Assembly (NCBI GenBank): GCA_947648385.1
Contig: CANSNO010000007.1
Location: 1-46,454 of the forward strand
Direction of reading: 5' to 3'
From: an uncultured Clostridia bacterium
GTDB lineage: Bacteria; Bacillota; Clostridia; Oscillospirales; Butyricicoccaceae
DNA: 46,454 nucleotides
Shown piece after piece: positions 21,197 to 29,672 of the stretch (positions within the stretch are counted from its first letter, which is position 1; every line of letters starts with the position of its first letter). The notes under the pieces are model-generated. The model saw nothing but the letters and a program-made list of their open reading frames with translations, made no database searches and was not told where the DNA came from. Position numbers and translations under genes: made by a program.

Positions 21197-23959
21197 ATGA
21201 GCCAGAACAGGCAGACCTCGGGCCGCAAGACGGCCTCGGCCTCCACGGCAAAAAAAAGGAATACGAAAAAAACCACACAGGCTCAAAAGAGAACCACGGC
21301 CCGTCACATCCGCGCCGGAGCCTATATGTTCATGGCCCTTGTGGGCGCCCTGTCACTTTTCAATATCAGAGGTATATTTATCGACTGGTACAGGCTCGGC
21401 CTCGGCTCCCTTATAGGCTTCGGCTACTATCTGGCCGCGCCGGCCTTTCTGACGGCCTCGATAGTCGTGCTGACGCGCATAAAGGGCAGGGTACGCCTCA
21501 AGGAGTGGGCGGTGTTTTCGGTGCCCGTGCTGTTCGGGGCCATCGGACATATCGTCAGGGACATGACCTCCTACCCATCGGGCATGGAGGGGATAAAGCT
21601 GCTGGCCCAAACCGGCAGGGAAATGGCCTCGGGCGGCCTTATTTCGGGCGGTCTGGGTATGCTTTTAAAGGTGACCCTTTCGGCCGTAGGGGGAATAATA
21701 GTATGCTTTCTGGCCATAGCCGCCTGTGTTTTTATAGTCTTTGAGGTGACCCCCGTCGCCTTCTTCAAAAAGCTCAAGCCGACCCCCGAAGAAGACGAGC
21801 CAAAGGAGATAACCGAAGAGCGTGAACGCCGCAGAGCCGAAAAGGAGGAGGCGCGCCGGCGCCGCCGCCTTGCAAAGCTGGAAACGGAAAAGCTCAAAGC
21901 CGAGGAGGAGCGCCAAAGGCGCGAGTATGAGGAAAACCGTCGCCCGTCCCCTCGCAGGGAGCCTCCCGTCCTGACCCACGGCAAAACGCCGACCTTTTTT
22001 GACTTTTTCAAGGACGAGGAAAAGGAGGAGACGCCCGCCGCGGACCTCCCCGATACCTTTGTCCCGAAAGACCCCACCGAAGCCGCGAAACCCACCTTTA
22101 CGGTCGAGGAGGCCGAGACGCCGAAGGGCGGCAACGACGTGCCCTTTGACGTAATAACGCCCGAAAAAGAGGACAGGCCCCACACGACGATAGAAACCGT
22201 GATAAGCCACGAGGCCTCCCCCCGTGAGACGGCCGCCAATACGCTCTCCGACAGGGCCGAAAGGGTGGAAGAGATAGCCGGGGCCATATCCGAAAAACTG
22301 GCTCCAAAGGAGCCTGAAGAGCCTACCCCGTCCAATGACGGCTCCTCCGCCGCCTTTGATATTTACACGGCCGACAATCCCCCTCCCACAGAGCTTTCCC
22401 TCGATGAAAAGCGTCAGGCCGAGGCCGAGGCCCACGAGAGGGCCGCCGAGGAAAACGACGTCTCGGGCATAATAAAAGACGCCGCCGTAAGGGGCGAGAC
22501 GGGGCAGTATATATACCCTCCCCTCTCCCTGCTGACCCCGGGAGACCCCGGCATGGGGGCCGACCACGAGAGTATCGTCCGCTGCGCCGAAAGGCTTGTG
22601 GACACCCTCGGCAGCTTCAACATCGAATCGACCATCGTCAACGTGACAAAGGGTCCCACCGTCACGCGCTATGAGCTTCAGCTCAAAAGGGGCATAAAGT
22701 TCGCCAAGGTCACCTCCCTTTCGGACGACATAGCCCTGGCCCTCGGCGCCGCTTCCGTAAGAATAGCGCCCATACCGGCCAACAACTCGGTCGGCATTGA
22801 GGTGCCCAACGACATACAGGAGATAGTCACCCTGAGGGACATTCTGGGCGACGGCGCTTTCAGCGGCTCCAAATCGAGGCTTTCCTTCGCCGTCGGAAAG
22901 GACATCGCCGGACAGTGCGTCGTGGGCGATATCTCGAAAATGCCCCATATGCTGATAGCCGGTACAACAGGTTCGGGCAAATCGGTCTGCATAAACTCCA
23001 TCATAATCAGCCTTATATACAAATCCTCCCCCGAGGAGGTCAAGCTTATAATGGTCGACCCGAAAATGATAGAGCTTGGAATGTACAACGGCATCCCACA
23101 CCTGCTTATTCCCGTGGTGACCGACCCGAAAAAGGCCGCCGGAGCCCTCAACTGGGCCGTGGGCGAGATGATGCGCCGCTATAAGGTCATGAGCGAGGCC
23201 GGGGCCAGAAACCTCGAGGCCTATAACGAGATAATGAAGCGGAACGGCGAGGAGCCCCTGCCACAGATAGTCATTATAATCGACGAGTTGGCCGACCTGA
23301 TGTTTGTCGCCGCCCGAGAGGTTGAGGAGTCGATAGCCCGTATCGCCCAGATGGCCCGCGCCGCCGGTATGCACCTTATCATAGCCACCCAGCGCCCCTC
23401 GGCCGACGTTATAACGGGTCTGATGAAGGCCAACATCCCCTCGCGCATTGCCTTTGCCGTCGCCTCACAGATAGAATCGAGGATAATCCTCGACCAGAAC
23501 GGGGCCGAAAAGCTGATAGGCCGCGGCGATATGCTCTATAACCCCCTGGGAGCCGGCAAGCCCATGAGGGTTCAGGGCACCTTTATCAGCACAAAGGAGG
23601 TCGAGGACGTCATAGAGTTCGTCAAGGAAAACGGCTCGCCCGACTATTCTCAGGAGATACTCGACCATATCGAGAGGCAGGCCGAAGCCGAAGCCGCTCC
23701 CGGCGGCAAGGGCGGCCCCTCCGACGAGGAGGATGACGACCCCCTGCTGATGGACGCCATTTCGGTGGTCGTCGACCGCGGCGAGGCCTCCACCTCCCTG
23801 CTACAGCGCCGCCTCAAGCTGGGCTATGCCCGCGCCGCGCGCCTTATTGACATAATGGAGGAGCGCGGAATCGTCGGCCCCTTTGAAGGCTCCAAGCCGC
23901 GCGCGGTCACCCTGACCCCCGACCAGTGGAGCGAGATGCAGCTGAGGATGAGGGATTAG
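21197..23959 (+). CDS. ftsK: DNA translocase FtsK/SpoIIIE
   Basis: 920 residues. Four membrane helices in the first 190 residues; a long, charged, low-complexity linker (about 195-440, rich in E, K, R and P); an alpha domain; then the motor with Walker A GTTGSGKS (about 588-595), Walker B IVIIIDELADL and the RVQGTFIS segment. A C-terminal winged-helix gamma domain (SLLQRRLKLGYARAARLIDI) should read chromosome polarity sequences. It pumps DNA through the closing septum during division or sporulation. The ATG at 21197 is chosen over the in-frame TTG at 21185, which abuts the AGGAG site; the spacing from AGGAG to the ATG is 12 bases. Confidence 0.96.
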   Translation: MSQNRQTSGRKTASASTAKKRNTKKTTQAQKRTTARHIRAGAYMFMALVGALSLFNIRGIFIDWYRLGLGSLIGFGYYLAAPAFLTASIVVLTRIKGRVRLKEWAVFSVPVLFGAIGHIVRDMTSYPSGMEGIKLLAQTGREMASGGLISGGLGMLLKVTLSAVGGIIVCFLAIAACVFIVFEVTPVAFFKKLKPTPEEDEPKEITEERERRRAEKEEARRRRRLAKLETEKLKAEEERQRREYEENRRPSPRREPPVLTHGKTPTFFDFFKDEEKEETPAADLPDTFVPKDPTEAAKPTFTVEEAETPKGGNDVPFDVITPEKEDRPHTTIETVISHEASPRETAANTLSDRAERVEEIAGAISEKLAPKEPEEPTPSNDGSSAAFDIYTADNPPPTELSLDEKRQAEAEAHERAAEENDVSGIIKDAAVRGETGQYIYPPLSLLTPGDPGMGADHESIVRCAERLVDTLGSFNIESTIVNVTKGPTVTRYELQLKRGIKFAKVTSLSDDIALALGAASVRIAPIPANNSVGIEVPNDIQEIVTLRDILGDGAFSGSKSRLSFAVGKDIAGQCVVGDISKMPHMLIAGTTGSGKSVCINSIIISLIYKSSPEEVKLIMVDPKMIELGMYNGIPHLLIPVVTDPKKAAGALNWAVGEMMRRYKVMSEAGARNLEAYNEIMKRNGEEPLPQIVIIIDELADLMFVAAREVEESIARIAQMARAAGMHLIIATQRPSADVITGLMKANIPSRIAFAVASQIESRIILDQNGAEKLIGRGDMLYNPLGAGKPMRVQGTFISTKEVEDVIEFVKENGSPDYSQEILDHIERQAEAEAAPGGKGGPSDEEDDDPLLMDAISVVVDRGEASTSLLQRRLKLGYARAARLIDIMEERGIVGPFEGSKPRAVTLTPDQWSEMQLRMRD

Positions 23960-23986
23960 CTGCTTTTTACGCGGCTTCGCCGCTTG

Positions 23987-24085
23987 CCTCCCCTGTGTAA
24001 GGGGAGGTGGCCCCAAAGGGGCCGGAGAGGTTGTCAAACAATCCCCCAGTCAGCTTGCGCTGACAGCCCCCTTTACACAAGGGGG
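23987..24085. repeat. Interspersed palindromic repeat, family 1, copy 4
   Basis: CCTCCCCTGTGTAAGGGGAG, a GGCCCC/GGGGCC hairpin, GGAGAGGTTGTC, ATCCCCCAGTCAGCTTGCGC, then CCCCCTTTACACAAGGGGG. It lies between the convergent ftsK and acetyltransferase genes, just before the shared terminator. Differences in one arm of the first hairpin are matched in the other arm (CTCCCC with GGGGAG), which suggests selection for the fold. Confidence 0.85.
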
Positions 24086-24096
24086 CCATACAACGA

Positions 24097-24127
24097 AAAG
24101 CCCACACCTTTTGGTGTGGGCCTTTTT
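24097..24127. terminator. Terminator between ftsK and the acetyltransferase gene
   Basis: CCCACACC (24101-24108), loop TTTT, GGTGTGGG (24113-24120), flanked by an A-rich stretch and a T run; works for both strands. Confidence 0.85.
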
Positions 24128-24132
24128 ATAAA

Positions 24133-24906
24133 CTACTTTCTATTTATCATGCCGTCAACGATGTGGGAGGGCTTGACCGTCAGCTCGACCCAGGAGGGGA
24201 TAAAGCCGCATTTGACGGCGTTTCTGACCGAGGGTATATTCGACCATGCCGAACAGTAAAAAGGGACTCTGCCCCTCTCAAATATCTCTCTTGCCAGCCT
24301 TGAAGTCAAAGCCGAGGCGACCCCCTTTCCGCGGTATTCGGGGAGGACGTCGACCCCTATCTGCCACATCTTTTCGCAGTCGGCCGAGGCTCCGGCAAGG
24401 CCGATAAGCCCACCACTGTCATATGCCCCGACGGCCAGCATATCAAGGCTCCTTCTTTCGTCGCACAATGCGTTGCTCCACCTCGGCAGATAAAGCCCCT
24501 CGAAATCCTTCGGCTCAAGGAGCCTCAATTCAAAGGGAGAGCTGCAAAGGGCCATTCTTTCAGGCTCGGGCAGGTAATATTCGGCCATAAAGCAGACCTT
24601 GTGGCCGACTTTAGCCAGCTTTTCGGAAAGCCAATTTACATTCGGCGCTTCAAAAAGGCTGTAAAACTCATACCTGCCGATATATTCGGCCACTATATCG
24701 GCAACGTCAGGGGTGACGGCTGCAACAACGTTATGGCCGTAGGAGACGAGATTGGCCGACACAGGCTCTTTGATATATTTTCTGGCTCCCTGTCCGAGGC
24801 GGAAAGGGACGACGACATTATCTTTTTTCAAAAAATCATCCGCCCTGCAGCCGATATCCTCGGCCGACTGCGCCATAGCTATGTTAAGTATTTCTTTTTT
24901 GTTCAT
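24133..24906 (-). CDS. GNAT family N-acetyltransferase
   Basis: 257 residues. The C-terminal half has the acetyl-CoA binding motif of GNAT enzymes: IGVDVLPEYRGKGVASALTS (motif A with the R-G-K-G loop), followed by NIPSVRNAVKCGFIP, the usual end of the fold. The N-terminal half (about 1-130) is a separate region whose substrate role cannot be told. The start ATG at 24906 is chosen for AAGGAAGAAGAGCTA before it and because upstream in-frame codons run through a terminator. The acceptor is unknown. It is transcribed alone between two hairpin terminators. Confidence 0.8.
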   Translation of the reverse strand: MNKKEILNIAMAQSAEDIGCRADDFLKKDNVVVPFRLGQGARKYIKEPVSANLVSYGHNVVAAVTPDVADIVAEYIGRYEFYSLFEAPNVNWLSEKLAKVGHKVCFMAEYYLPEPERMALCSSPFELRLLEPKDFEGLYLPRWSNALCDERRSLDMLAVGAYDSGGLIGLAGASADCEKMWQIGVDVLPEYRGKGVASALTSRLAREIFERGRVPFYCSAWSNIPSVRNAVKCGFIPSWVELTVKPSHIVDGMINRK

Positions 24907-24926
24907 TAGCTCTTCTTCCTTATCTG

Positions 24927-24956
24927 AAAAAGCCCCGCCTGACGGCGGGGCTTTTT
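24927..24956. terminator. Terminator at the end of the MFS-DUF1846-queH operon
   Basis: AAAAAGCCCCGCC, loop TGAC, GGCGGGGCTTTTT, reading as an intrinsic terminator on either strand. It is the first strong terminator after queH on the minus strand. Confidence 0.9.
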
Positions 24957-24970
24957 GTGAGTCCGTTATG

Positions 24971-25050
24971 TCCGCCGCAAGCGGCGGAAAAAGACCTTTC
25001 TTTTCCCAATGGAAAAGAAACAAAAGATTTTACTTTTTCTGAGAAAAAGT
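24971..25050. other. Three consecutive palindromes downstream of queH
   Basis: TCCGCCGC/GCGGCGGA (24971-24988), TTTCTTTTCC/GGAAAAGAAA (24997-25020, loop CAAT) and ACTTTTTC/GAAAAAGT (25032-25050). They fill the gap after queH. They may be processing or stability hairpins at the 3' end of the long transporter operon; no protein is encoded. Confidence 0.6.
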
Positions 25051-25063
25051 AACAAAAAGCACC

Positions 25064-25615
25064 TTACGCTTCTTTTTTCGGCTTTTTCTTCTTTTTATAT
25101 CTCTCTTCCTCGCTGAAGATACAGCCGCAGTATTTCTGCATATATATGTCGAGGGCGCGCGCCCGCTCCTGTCCCTCGCGGAAATAGGGGCGGAAATCCT
25201 CGGGCAGGAACCTTACGCCGTATTTTTCGGCCATTCTCTCACCGACGGCGATTATGCCCTCGTGGTCTTGATAGGGGCTGACCAGCAGTGAGGTAGTGAA
25301 GCTGTCAAAGCCCCTTTCGGCCGCCTCCCTCGCCGCACGCTCCAGCCTCGCGGTATAGCAGTAATTGCACCTGTGGTCGATGTCGCCCACCACGGCCGTG
25401 ACAAACTGCCTCAGGCCGTAATCGTCCTCGACTATCAGGGGCAGGTCTATCGACGCGGCATAGGCCTTCATGGCCTCGCGGCGGCTGCGGTATTCGGTAA
25501 AGGGATGTATATTTATGTTGTACCAGAAGGCCGTCGGCTCTATTCCCTTGTTTCTAAGGGTCTCGACGCACATTATCGAGCAGGGGGCGCAACAAACGTG
25601 TATAAGCGTATTCAT
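25064..25615 (-). CDS. queH: Epoxyqueuosine reductase QueH
   Basis: 183 residues, with the DUF208/QueH cysteine pattern: HVCCAPC at 6-12, HRCNYCYTAR in the middle and QKYCGCIFSE near the end. QueH carries out the last step of queuosine synthesis in tRNA, reducing epoxyqueuosine to queuosine, and replaces the cobalamin-dependent QueG in many Firmicutes. The tail is very lysine-rich (KKKKKPKKEA). It starts three bases after the DUF1846 stop with only a weak ribosome site, so translation is probably coupled. No other queuosine genes are nearby. Confidence 0.93.
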   Translation of the reverse strand: MNTLIHVCCAPCSIMCVETLRNKGIEPTAFWYNINIHPFTEYRSRREAMKAYAASIDLPLIVEDDYGLRQFVTAVVGDIDHRCNYCYTARLERAAREAAERGFDSFTTSLLVSPYQDHEGIIAVGERMAEKYGVRFLPEDFRPYFREGQERARALDIYMQKYCGCIFSEEERYKKKKKPKKEA

Positions 25616-25618
25616 ATC

Positions 25619-27103
25619 TTATTTGTGGAAAAGCTTGTTGACCTGATAGTGGGGGTCGCAGGTCAGGTTCAGCCCCAGTCTGCGGTAGATATCCTCGTCT
25701 ACCGAGGAGATCAGGACGGTGGAATGGGCCTCGCAGCCGCGCAAATCCGCCAGGCGGACAAAGGCGCGCTCGGCGTTTTTGTCGGTGGCGGCCGAAATGC
25801 TGAGGGCTATCAGTATCTCGTCGGAATGGAGCCTGGGGTTTTTGCCGCCCAGCAAATCCACCTTGAGGCGCTGTATGGGGGCGATGGCCTCGGGGGAAAT
25901 GAAGTGTACGGGCCTTGCAAAGCCCTCCAGCGCCTTGACGGCGTTGAGCAGGGCCGCCGAGGCGGGACCCATAAGCTCGCTTGTCTTGCCCGTCACTATC
26001 CTGCCGTCCTGAAGCTCTATGGCGATAGCCGGGCCGTTCTCCTGCTGCTCCCTCTCGTGGGCGGCGGCGACGACGGGACGGTCGCTTTCGCTTATGCCCA
26101 TCTCCTGCATGAGCAGTTCTATCTTGGCCACGGCCTCCTCGGTGCCCTGTCCCTTGCGGAAATCAGCACGGGCCTTGTAAAAGCGGCGGATGATCTCCTG
26201 AGCCGAGGCCTGACACACGGCCTCGTCGTCGACAATGCAGTAACCGGCCATGTTGACGCCCATATCGGTGGGGGACTGGTAGGGGCACTCGCCGTATATC
26301 TCCTTGAACATGGCCTTGAGAACGGGAAAAATCTCGATATCCCTGTTGTAGTTGACCGTCGTCACGCCGTGGGCCGCCAGATGATAGGGGTCGATCATGT
26401 TGACGTCGTTGAGGTCGGCCGTCGCCGCCTCATAGGCCAGATTGACGGGATGCTTGAGGGGGATATTCCAGATGGGGAAGGTCTCGAACTTGGCGTATCC
26501 GGCCTGTATGCCCCTGCGGTTCTCGTGGTAAAGCTGGCTGAGGCAGGTGGCCATTTTTCCGCTGCCGGGGCCGGGGGCCGTCACGACGACAAGGGGGCGG
26601 GTCGTCTCGATATACTGGTTTTTGCCATAGCCCTCGTCGCTGACTATCTTCTGTATATTTGTGGGGTAGCCCTCGATGGGGTAATGGAGATAAACCGGCA
26701 TACCCAGCCTCTCCATCTTCTGCTTGAAGGCGGCCGCCGCCGGCTGGCCGCTGTACTGGGTGATGACCACGCTGCCGACATACAGCTCGAAGCTCCTGAA
26801 AACGTCGATAAGGCGCATGACGTCGCTGTCATAGGTGATGCCCAGGTCGCTTCTGACCTTGTTTTTCTCGATATCGACGGCCGAAATGGCGATGATTATC
26901 TCGGCGTGGTCGGATATCATGCGGAGCATACGGAGCTTGCTGTCGGGCTCGAAGCCGGGCAGGACGCGCGCGGCGTGATAGTCGTCAAACAGCTTGCCGC
27001 CGAACTCCAGATAAAGCTTGCCGCCGAACTCCCCTATCCTCTTGATGATTTGGTCCGACTGTTTCTTGATGTACGCGTCGTTGTCAAAACCGATTCTTTT
27101 CAT
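25619..27103 (-). CDS. DUF1846 (UPF0371) family protein
   Basis: 494 residues, the usual length. It begins MKRIGFDNDAYIKKQSDQII and contains the conserved LYLEFGGKLFDDYHAARVLP and TAPGPGSGKMATCLSQLYHE segments, the latter a nucleotide-binding-like loop (GPGSGK). The family is common in Firmicutes; structures suggest a Rossmann-like core, but its reaction is not established. The start at 27103 is chosen for AAGGGGGT upstream; in-frame codons further up overlap the MFS gene. It lies 22 bases after the last MFS transporter and three bases before queH, so it is read in the same transcript. Confidence 0.92.
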   Translation of the reverse strand: MKRIGFDNDAYIKKQSDQIIKRIGEFGGKLYLEFGGKLFDDYHAARVLPGFEPDSKLRMLRMISDHAEIIIAISAVDIEKNKVRSDLGITYDSDVMRLIDVFRSFELYVGSVVITQYSGQPAAAAFKQKMERLGMPVYLHYPIEGYPTNIQKIVSDEGYGKNQYIETTRPLVVVTAPGPGSGKMATCLSQLYHENRRGIQAGYAKFETFPIWNIPLKHPVNLAYEAATADLNDVNMIDPYHLAAHGVTTVNYNRDIEIFPVLKAMFKEIYGECPYQSPTDMGVNMAGYCIVDDEAVCQASAQEIIRRFYKARADFRKGQGTEEAVAKIELLMQEMGISESDRPVVAAAHEREQQENGPAIAIELQDGRIVTGKTSELMGPASAALLNAVKALEGFARPVHFISPEAIAPIQRLKVDLLGGKNPRLHSDEILIALSISAATDKNAERAFVRLADLRGCEAHSTVLISSVDEDIYRRLGLNLTCDPHYQVNKLFHK

Positions 27104-27125
27104 AATTACCCCCTTAAAAATACAT

Positions 27126-28364
27126 TTATTTCTTCTCGCTTTTGGCGAAAAAATTTCTGAAAACAAGCCCTCCCACGGCGGCCAGAAGGACGGCCGCGGC
27201 GTAGCAGGGATTATAGCTGCCCATAGTGTCGAATATAAAGCCGGTCAGTATGGGATAGGATGCGCCGACAAGCCCCGTTATGCCCGAAAGGGCGCCGTAG
27301 ATGGCGGCATAATCTCTTTGGCCGAAAACATTCTGTATTATAAGGGGCACGGCCACCGAGCCGAAAGCGGCGCCCAGACTGGCCCCTATGAGCACAAGCG
27401 CCAGAGAGGGCTTAAAAGAGGCCGTCAGCATACCCAGCGAGCCGAGCAGGGAACATCCGGCCGCCATGAGGGTGGCGTTTTTCGGGCCGAACTTATCAAA
27501 AATAACGCCGAGGGAATATTTGCCGAGAGCCAGCGCCGCCATACATACCGAAACCATTGCGGCGGCGAACATGGGAGAATAGCCCACATCGGTCAGATGG
27601 GGTGAAACGGTGACCACGTTGCAGTGGGTGGCAAAGCTGAGGGCCGCCACGCAGAAGGTTATCAGCCAGAAGGAGGGGGAACGCAGGGCTTGGGCATAGG
27701 GCACGCCCTCCATGTCCTCACGCGGCGAGGCGCCGTCGCTTTCCCTGTGGCTTCCGTAAGGCTCAAGCCCCTTTTCGGAGGGGTGCATCTTGAGAACGAA
27801 CATGGCGAAGGGAACTATAAAGACGAACAGGCAGGCGGCCTGAATCTGAAAGGTGGCCCTCCAGCCGAACTGGGCTATGCACTTTCCGGCCACAAGGTTG
27901 AACACCATGCCCCAAACGCCGCTTCCCATGGAGGCCATGCCCATGGCCCTGCCGCGGGATTCCTTGAACCAGTTGCTAATGATGACCGAAAAGGTTATGG
28001 CGCCCAGCACGGTATAGCTCATGCCGGTTATAACGGCCGAAATATAGAGCATGGGCAGGCTTTCGGCCAGCGACAGTGAGAAATAGGCGGCGGCGAGGAT
28101 AATGCCGTCTATCTTGATAAAGCGTTTAAAGCCTTTATTGCCGATTATTTTACCGGCAAAAAAGGAAAAAGCCATATGACAGACCGAGAATATGGTCTGT
28201 ATCATGCTGACCGAGGCGCGGGAACATCCCATGCTCTCGGCGATGGGCTTTATAAACTGGCTCATGGTGTTGTTGACTATGCCGATACCGGCTCCCATGA
28301 TGACAAAGCCCGAAAGGACTATGTACCAGCCGTAAAATACGCCCGGCTTTTTTGTCTTATTCAT
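27126..28364 (-). CDS. MFS transporter, oxalate/formate-antiporter (OFA) type, fourth in tandem
   Basis: 412 residues, 12 predicted helices in two halves of six. It has the family start GVFYGWYIVLSGF, an SQFIKPIAESMG segment after the first helix, SNWFKESRGRAMGMASMGSG (motif between helices 4 and 5) and LGVIFDKFGPKNA between helices 8 and 9. OFA-type members carry monocarboxylates or dicarboxylates. It is the most diverged of the four paralogues. It is last of the four in transcript order, 30 bases after the previous gene, and has only a weak ribosome site. Confidence 0.88.
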   Translation of the reverse strand: MNKTKKPGVFYGWYIVLSGFVIMGAGIGIVNNTMSQFIKPIAESMGCSRASVSMIQTIFSVCHMAFSFFAGKIIGNKGFKRFIKIDGIILAAAYFSLSLAESLPMLYISAVITGMSYTVLGAITFSVIISNWFKESRGRAMGMASMGSGVWGMVFNLVAGKCIAQFGWRATFQIQAACLFVFIVPFAMFVLKMHPSEKGLEPYGSHRESDGASPREDMEGVPYAQALRSPSFWLITFCVAALSFATHCNVVTVSPHLTDVGYSPMFAAAMVSVCMAALALGKYSLGVIFDKFGPKNATLMAAGCSLLGSLGMLTASFKPSLALVLIGASLGAAFGSVAVPLIIQNVFGQRDYAAIYGALSGITGLVGASYPILTGFIFDTMGSYNPCYAAAVLLAAVGGLVFRNFFAKSEKK

Positions 28365-28394
28365 ATTTTGTCTCTCTCTTTGTTTCTTTGCTTT

Positions 28395-29660
28395 TTATGC
28401 TTTTGTCTTTTTGCCTCGCGGCAGAACGATGTAAAATACCGTTATTCCCACGGCCAGAATGACGGCCCACACCGCGAATGCCGGGTCATAGCTGCCCGTT
28501 TTGTCGTAAACCGTGCCGTTTATTATGGGCGAAAGGGCGCCGACGGCCGAGCTGCAGGCCGAGATAAAGCCGAAGTTATAGCCGTAATCCTTTTTTCCGA
28601 AAAGGCTTTGGGTGACGATGGGCACGCCCACCGTGCCGAAAGAACAGCCTATGCCCTGACCGAAGAATATCAGGCAGAGGGCCGGCGTAAAGCGGCAGAA
28701 CATCATCGATATGACCCCCACGAGACCGCAGGACATGGACAGTATGGTGGCCCCTCGCGTGCCGGCCTTATCGTATATGGCGCCCAGGGACATCTTGCCT
28801 ATGGCCAGCGCCCCCATGCCAACCGACATCATCAGCGCCGCCGTGGAGGCCGAATAGCCGTTGTCGCTCAGATGGGGCACAAGGCACTGTGTGATGCAGC
28901 CGACGGCAGTGTTGGAAAAGCAGAGAGCCACGGCGACCACCTTGAATCTCGTCGTCCTTATCAGCTCCTTAAAGGGCAGGAAATCACCCTCCTCGTCATC
29001 CTCTTCCTCGCCGCTGTCGGTCATATGGTGGTGCTTCTCATAGCCGAGCGCCCTTATACCCATCTCCTCGGGCCTCATTTTTATCAGGAAAAAGACGGCG
29101 AAAAAGGCGGCGGCAAACATGACGAAGGACATGGCGCGATAGGCGGCGCGCCAGCCGAAATCGCTTATAATGGCCGAAACTATGGGGTTGAATATCATGC
29201 CGCCCAGGCCCGAGCCCATAAAGGTTATGCCCATGGCAAGGCCCTTTTTCTCCTCGAACCAGTTGGAAACTATCATGGAAAGGGGCAGAGTCATAAGCAG
29301 GGCCAAGCTCAGCCCCAGCGCCAGCGAGCAGAGATAAAACATCCATATCCCGCTCGACAGGGAATAGCCGAAATATGCCACGGGAAGCAGAAAGGCGGCG
29401 GCGCGCATGAGCTTTTTAAGGGAAAAATGCTGGAGTATATATCCCCATGAAAGACTGACGGCCATGTTGACAAGGGAGGTTATCGTCTGGTTGACGCTCA
29501 TCTGCCCCCTTGTAAAGCCAAGCTCGGCGCAGACCGGCTTGATGTAAAGGCTGACGCAGTTCCATGCCACCCCTCCGATGGTCACCATGATGAGCAGGCC
29601 GCCCAAAACCACAAACCATCCGTAAAAAATGTTATGTTTATTACTGAAAGTTTTAAACAT
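28395..29660 (-). CDS. MFS transporter, OFA type, third in tandem
   Basis: 421 residues. Begins with NIFYGWFVVLGGLLIMVTIG and has the SLYIKPVCAELGFTRGQMSV segment that it shares with its two upstream paralogues, SNWFEEKKGLAMGITFMGSG, and LGAIYDKAGTRGA. A histidine- and acid-rich central loop (EKHHHMTDSGEEEDDEEGD, about residues 200-220) is unique to this copy and may be regulatory or metal-binding. AGAGGTC precedes the ATG. Gap to the upstream gene is 12 bases. Confidence 0.88.
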   Translation of the reverse strand: MFKTFSNKHNIFYGWFVVLGGLLIMVTIGGVAWNCVSLYIKPVCAELGFTRGQMSVNQTITSLVNMAVSLSWGYILQHFSLKKLMRAAAFLLPVAYFGYSLSSGIWMFYLCSLALGLSLALLMTLPLSMIVSNWFEEKKGLAMGITFMGSGLGGMIFNPIVSAIISDFGWRAAYRAMSFVMFAAAFFAVFFLIKMRPEEMGIRALGYEKHHHMTDSGEEEDDEEGDFLPFKELIRTTRFKVVAVALCFSNTAVGCITQCLVPHLSDNGYSASTAALMMSVGMGALAIGKMSLGAIYDKAGTRGATILSMSCGLVGVISMMFCRFTPALCLIFFGQGIGCSFGTVGVPIVTQSLFGKKDYGYNFGFISACSSAVGALSPIINGTVYDKTGSYDPAFAVWAVILAVGITVFYIVLPRGKKTKA

Positions 29661-29672
29661 TTTGACCTCTAA

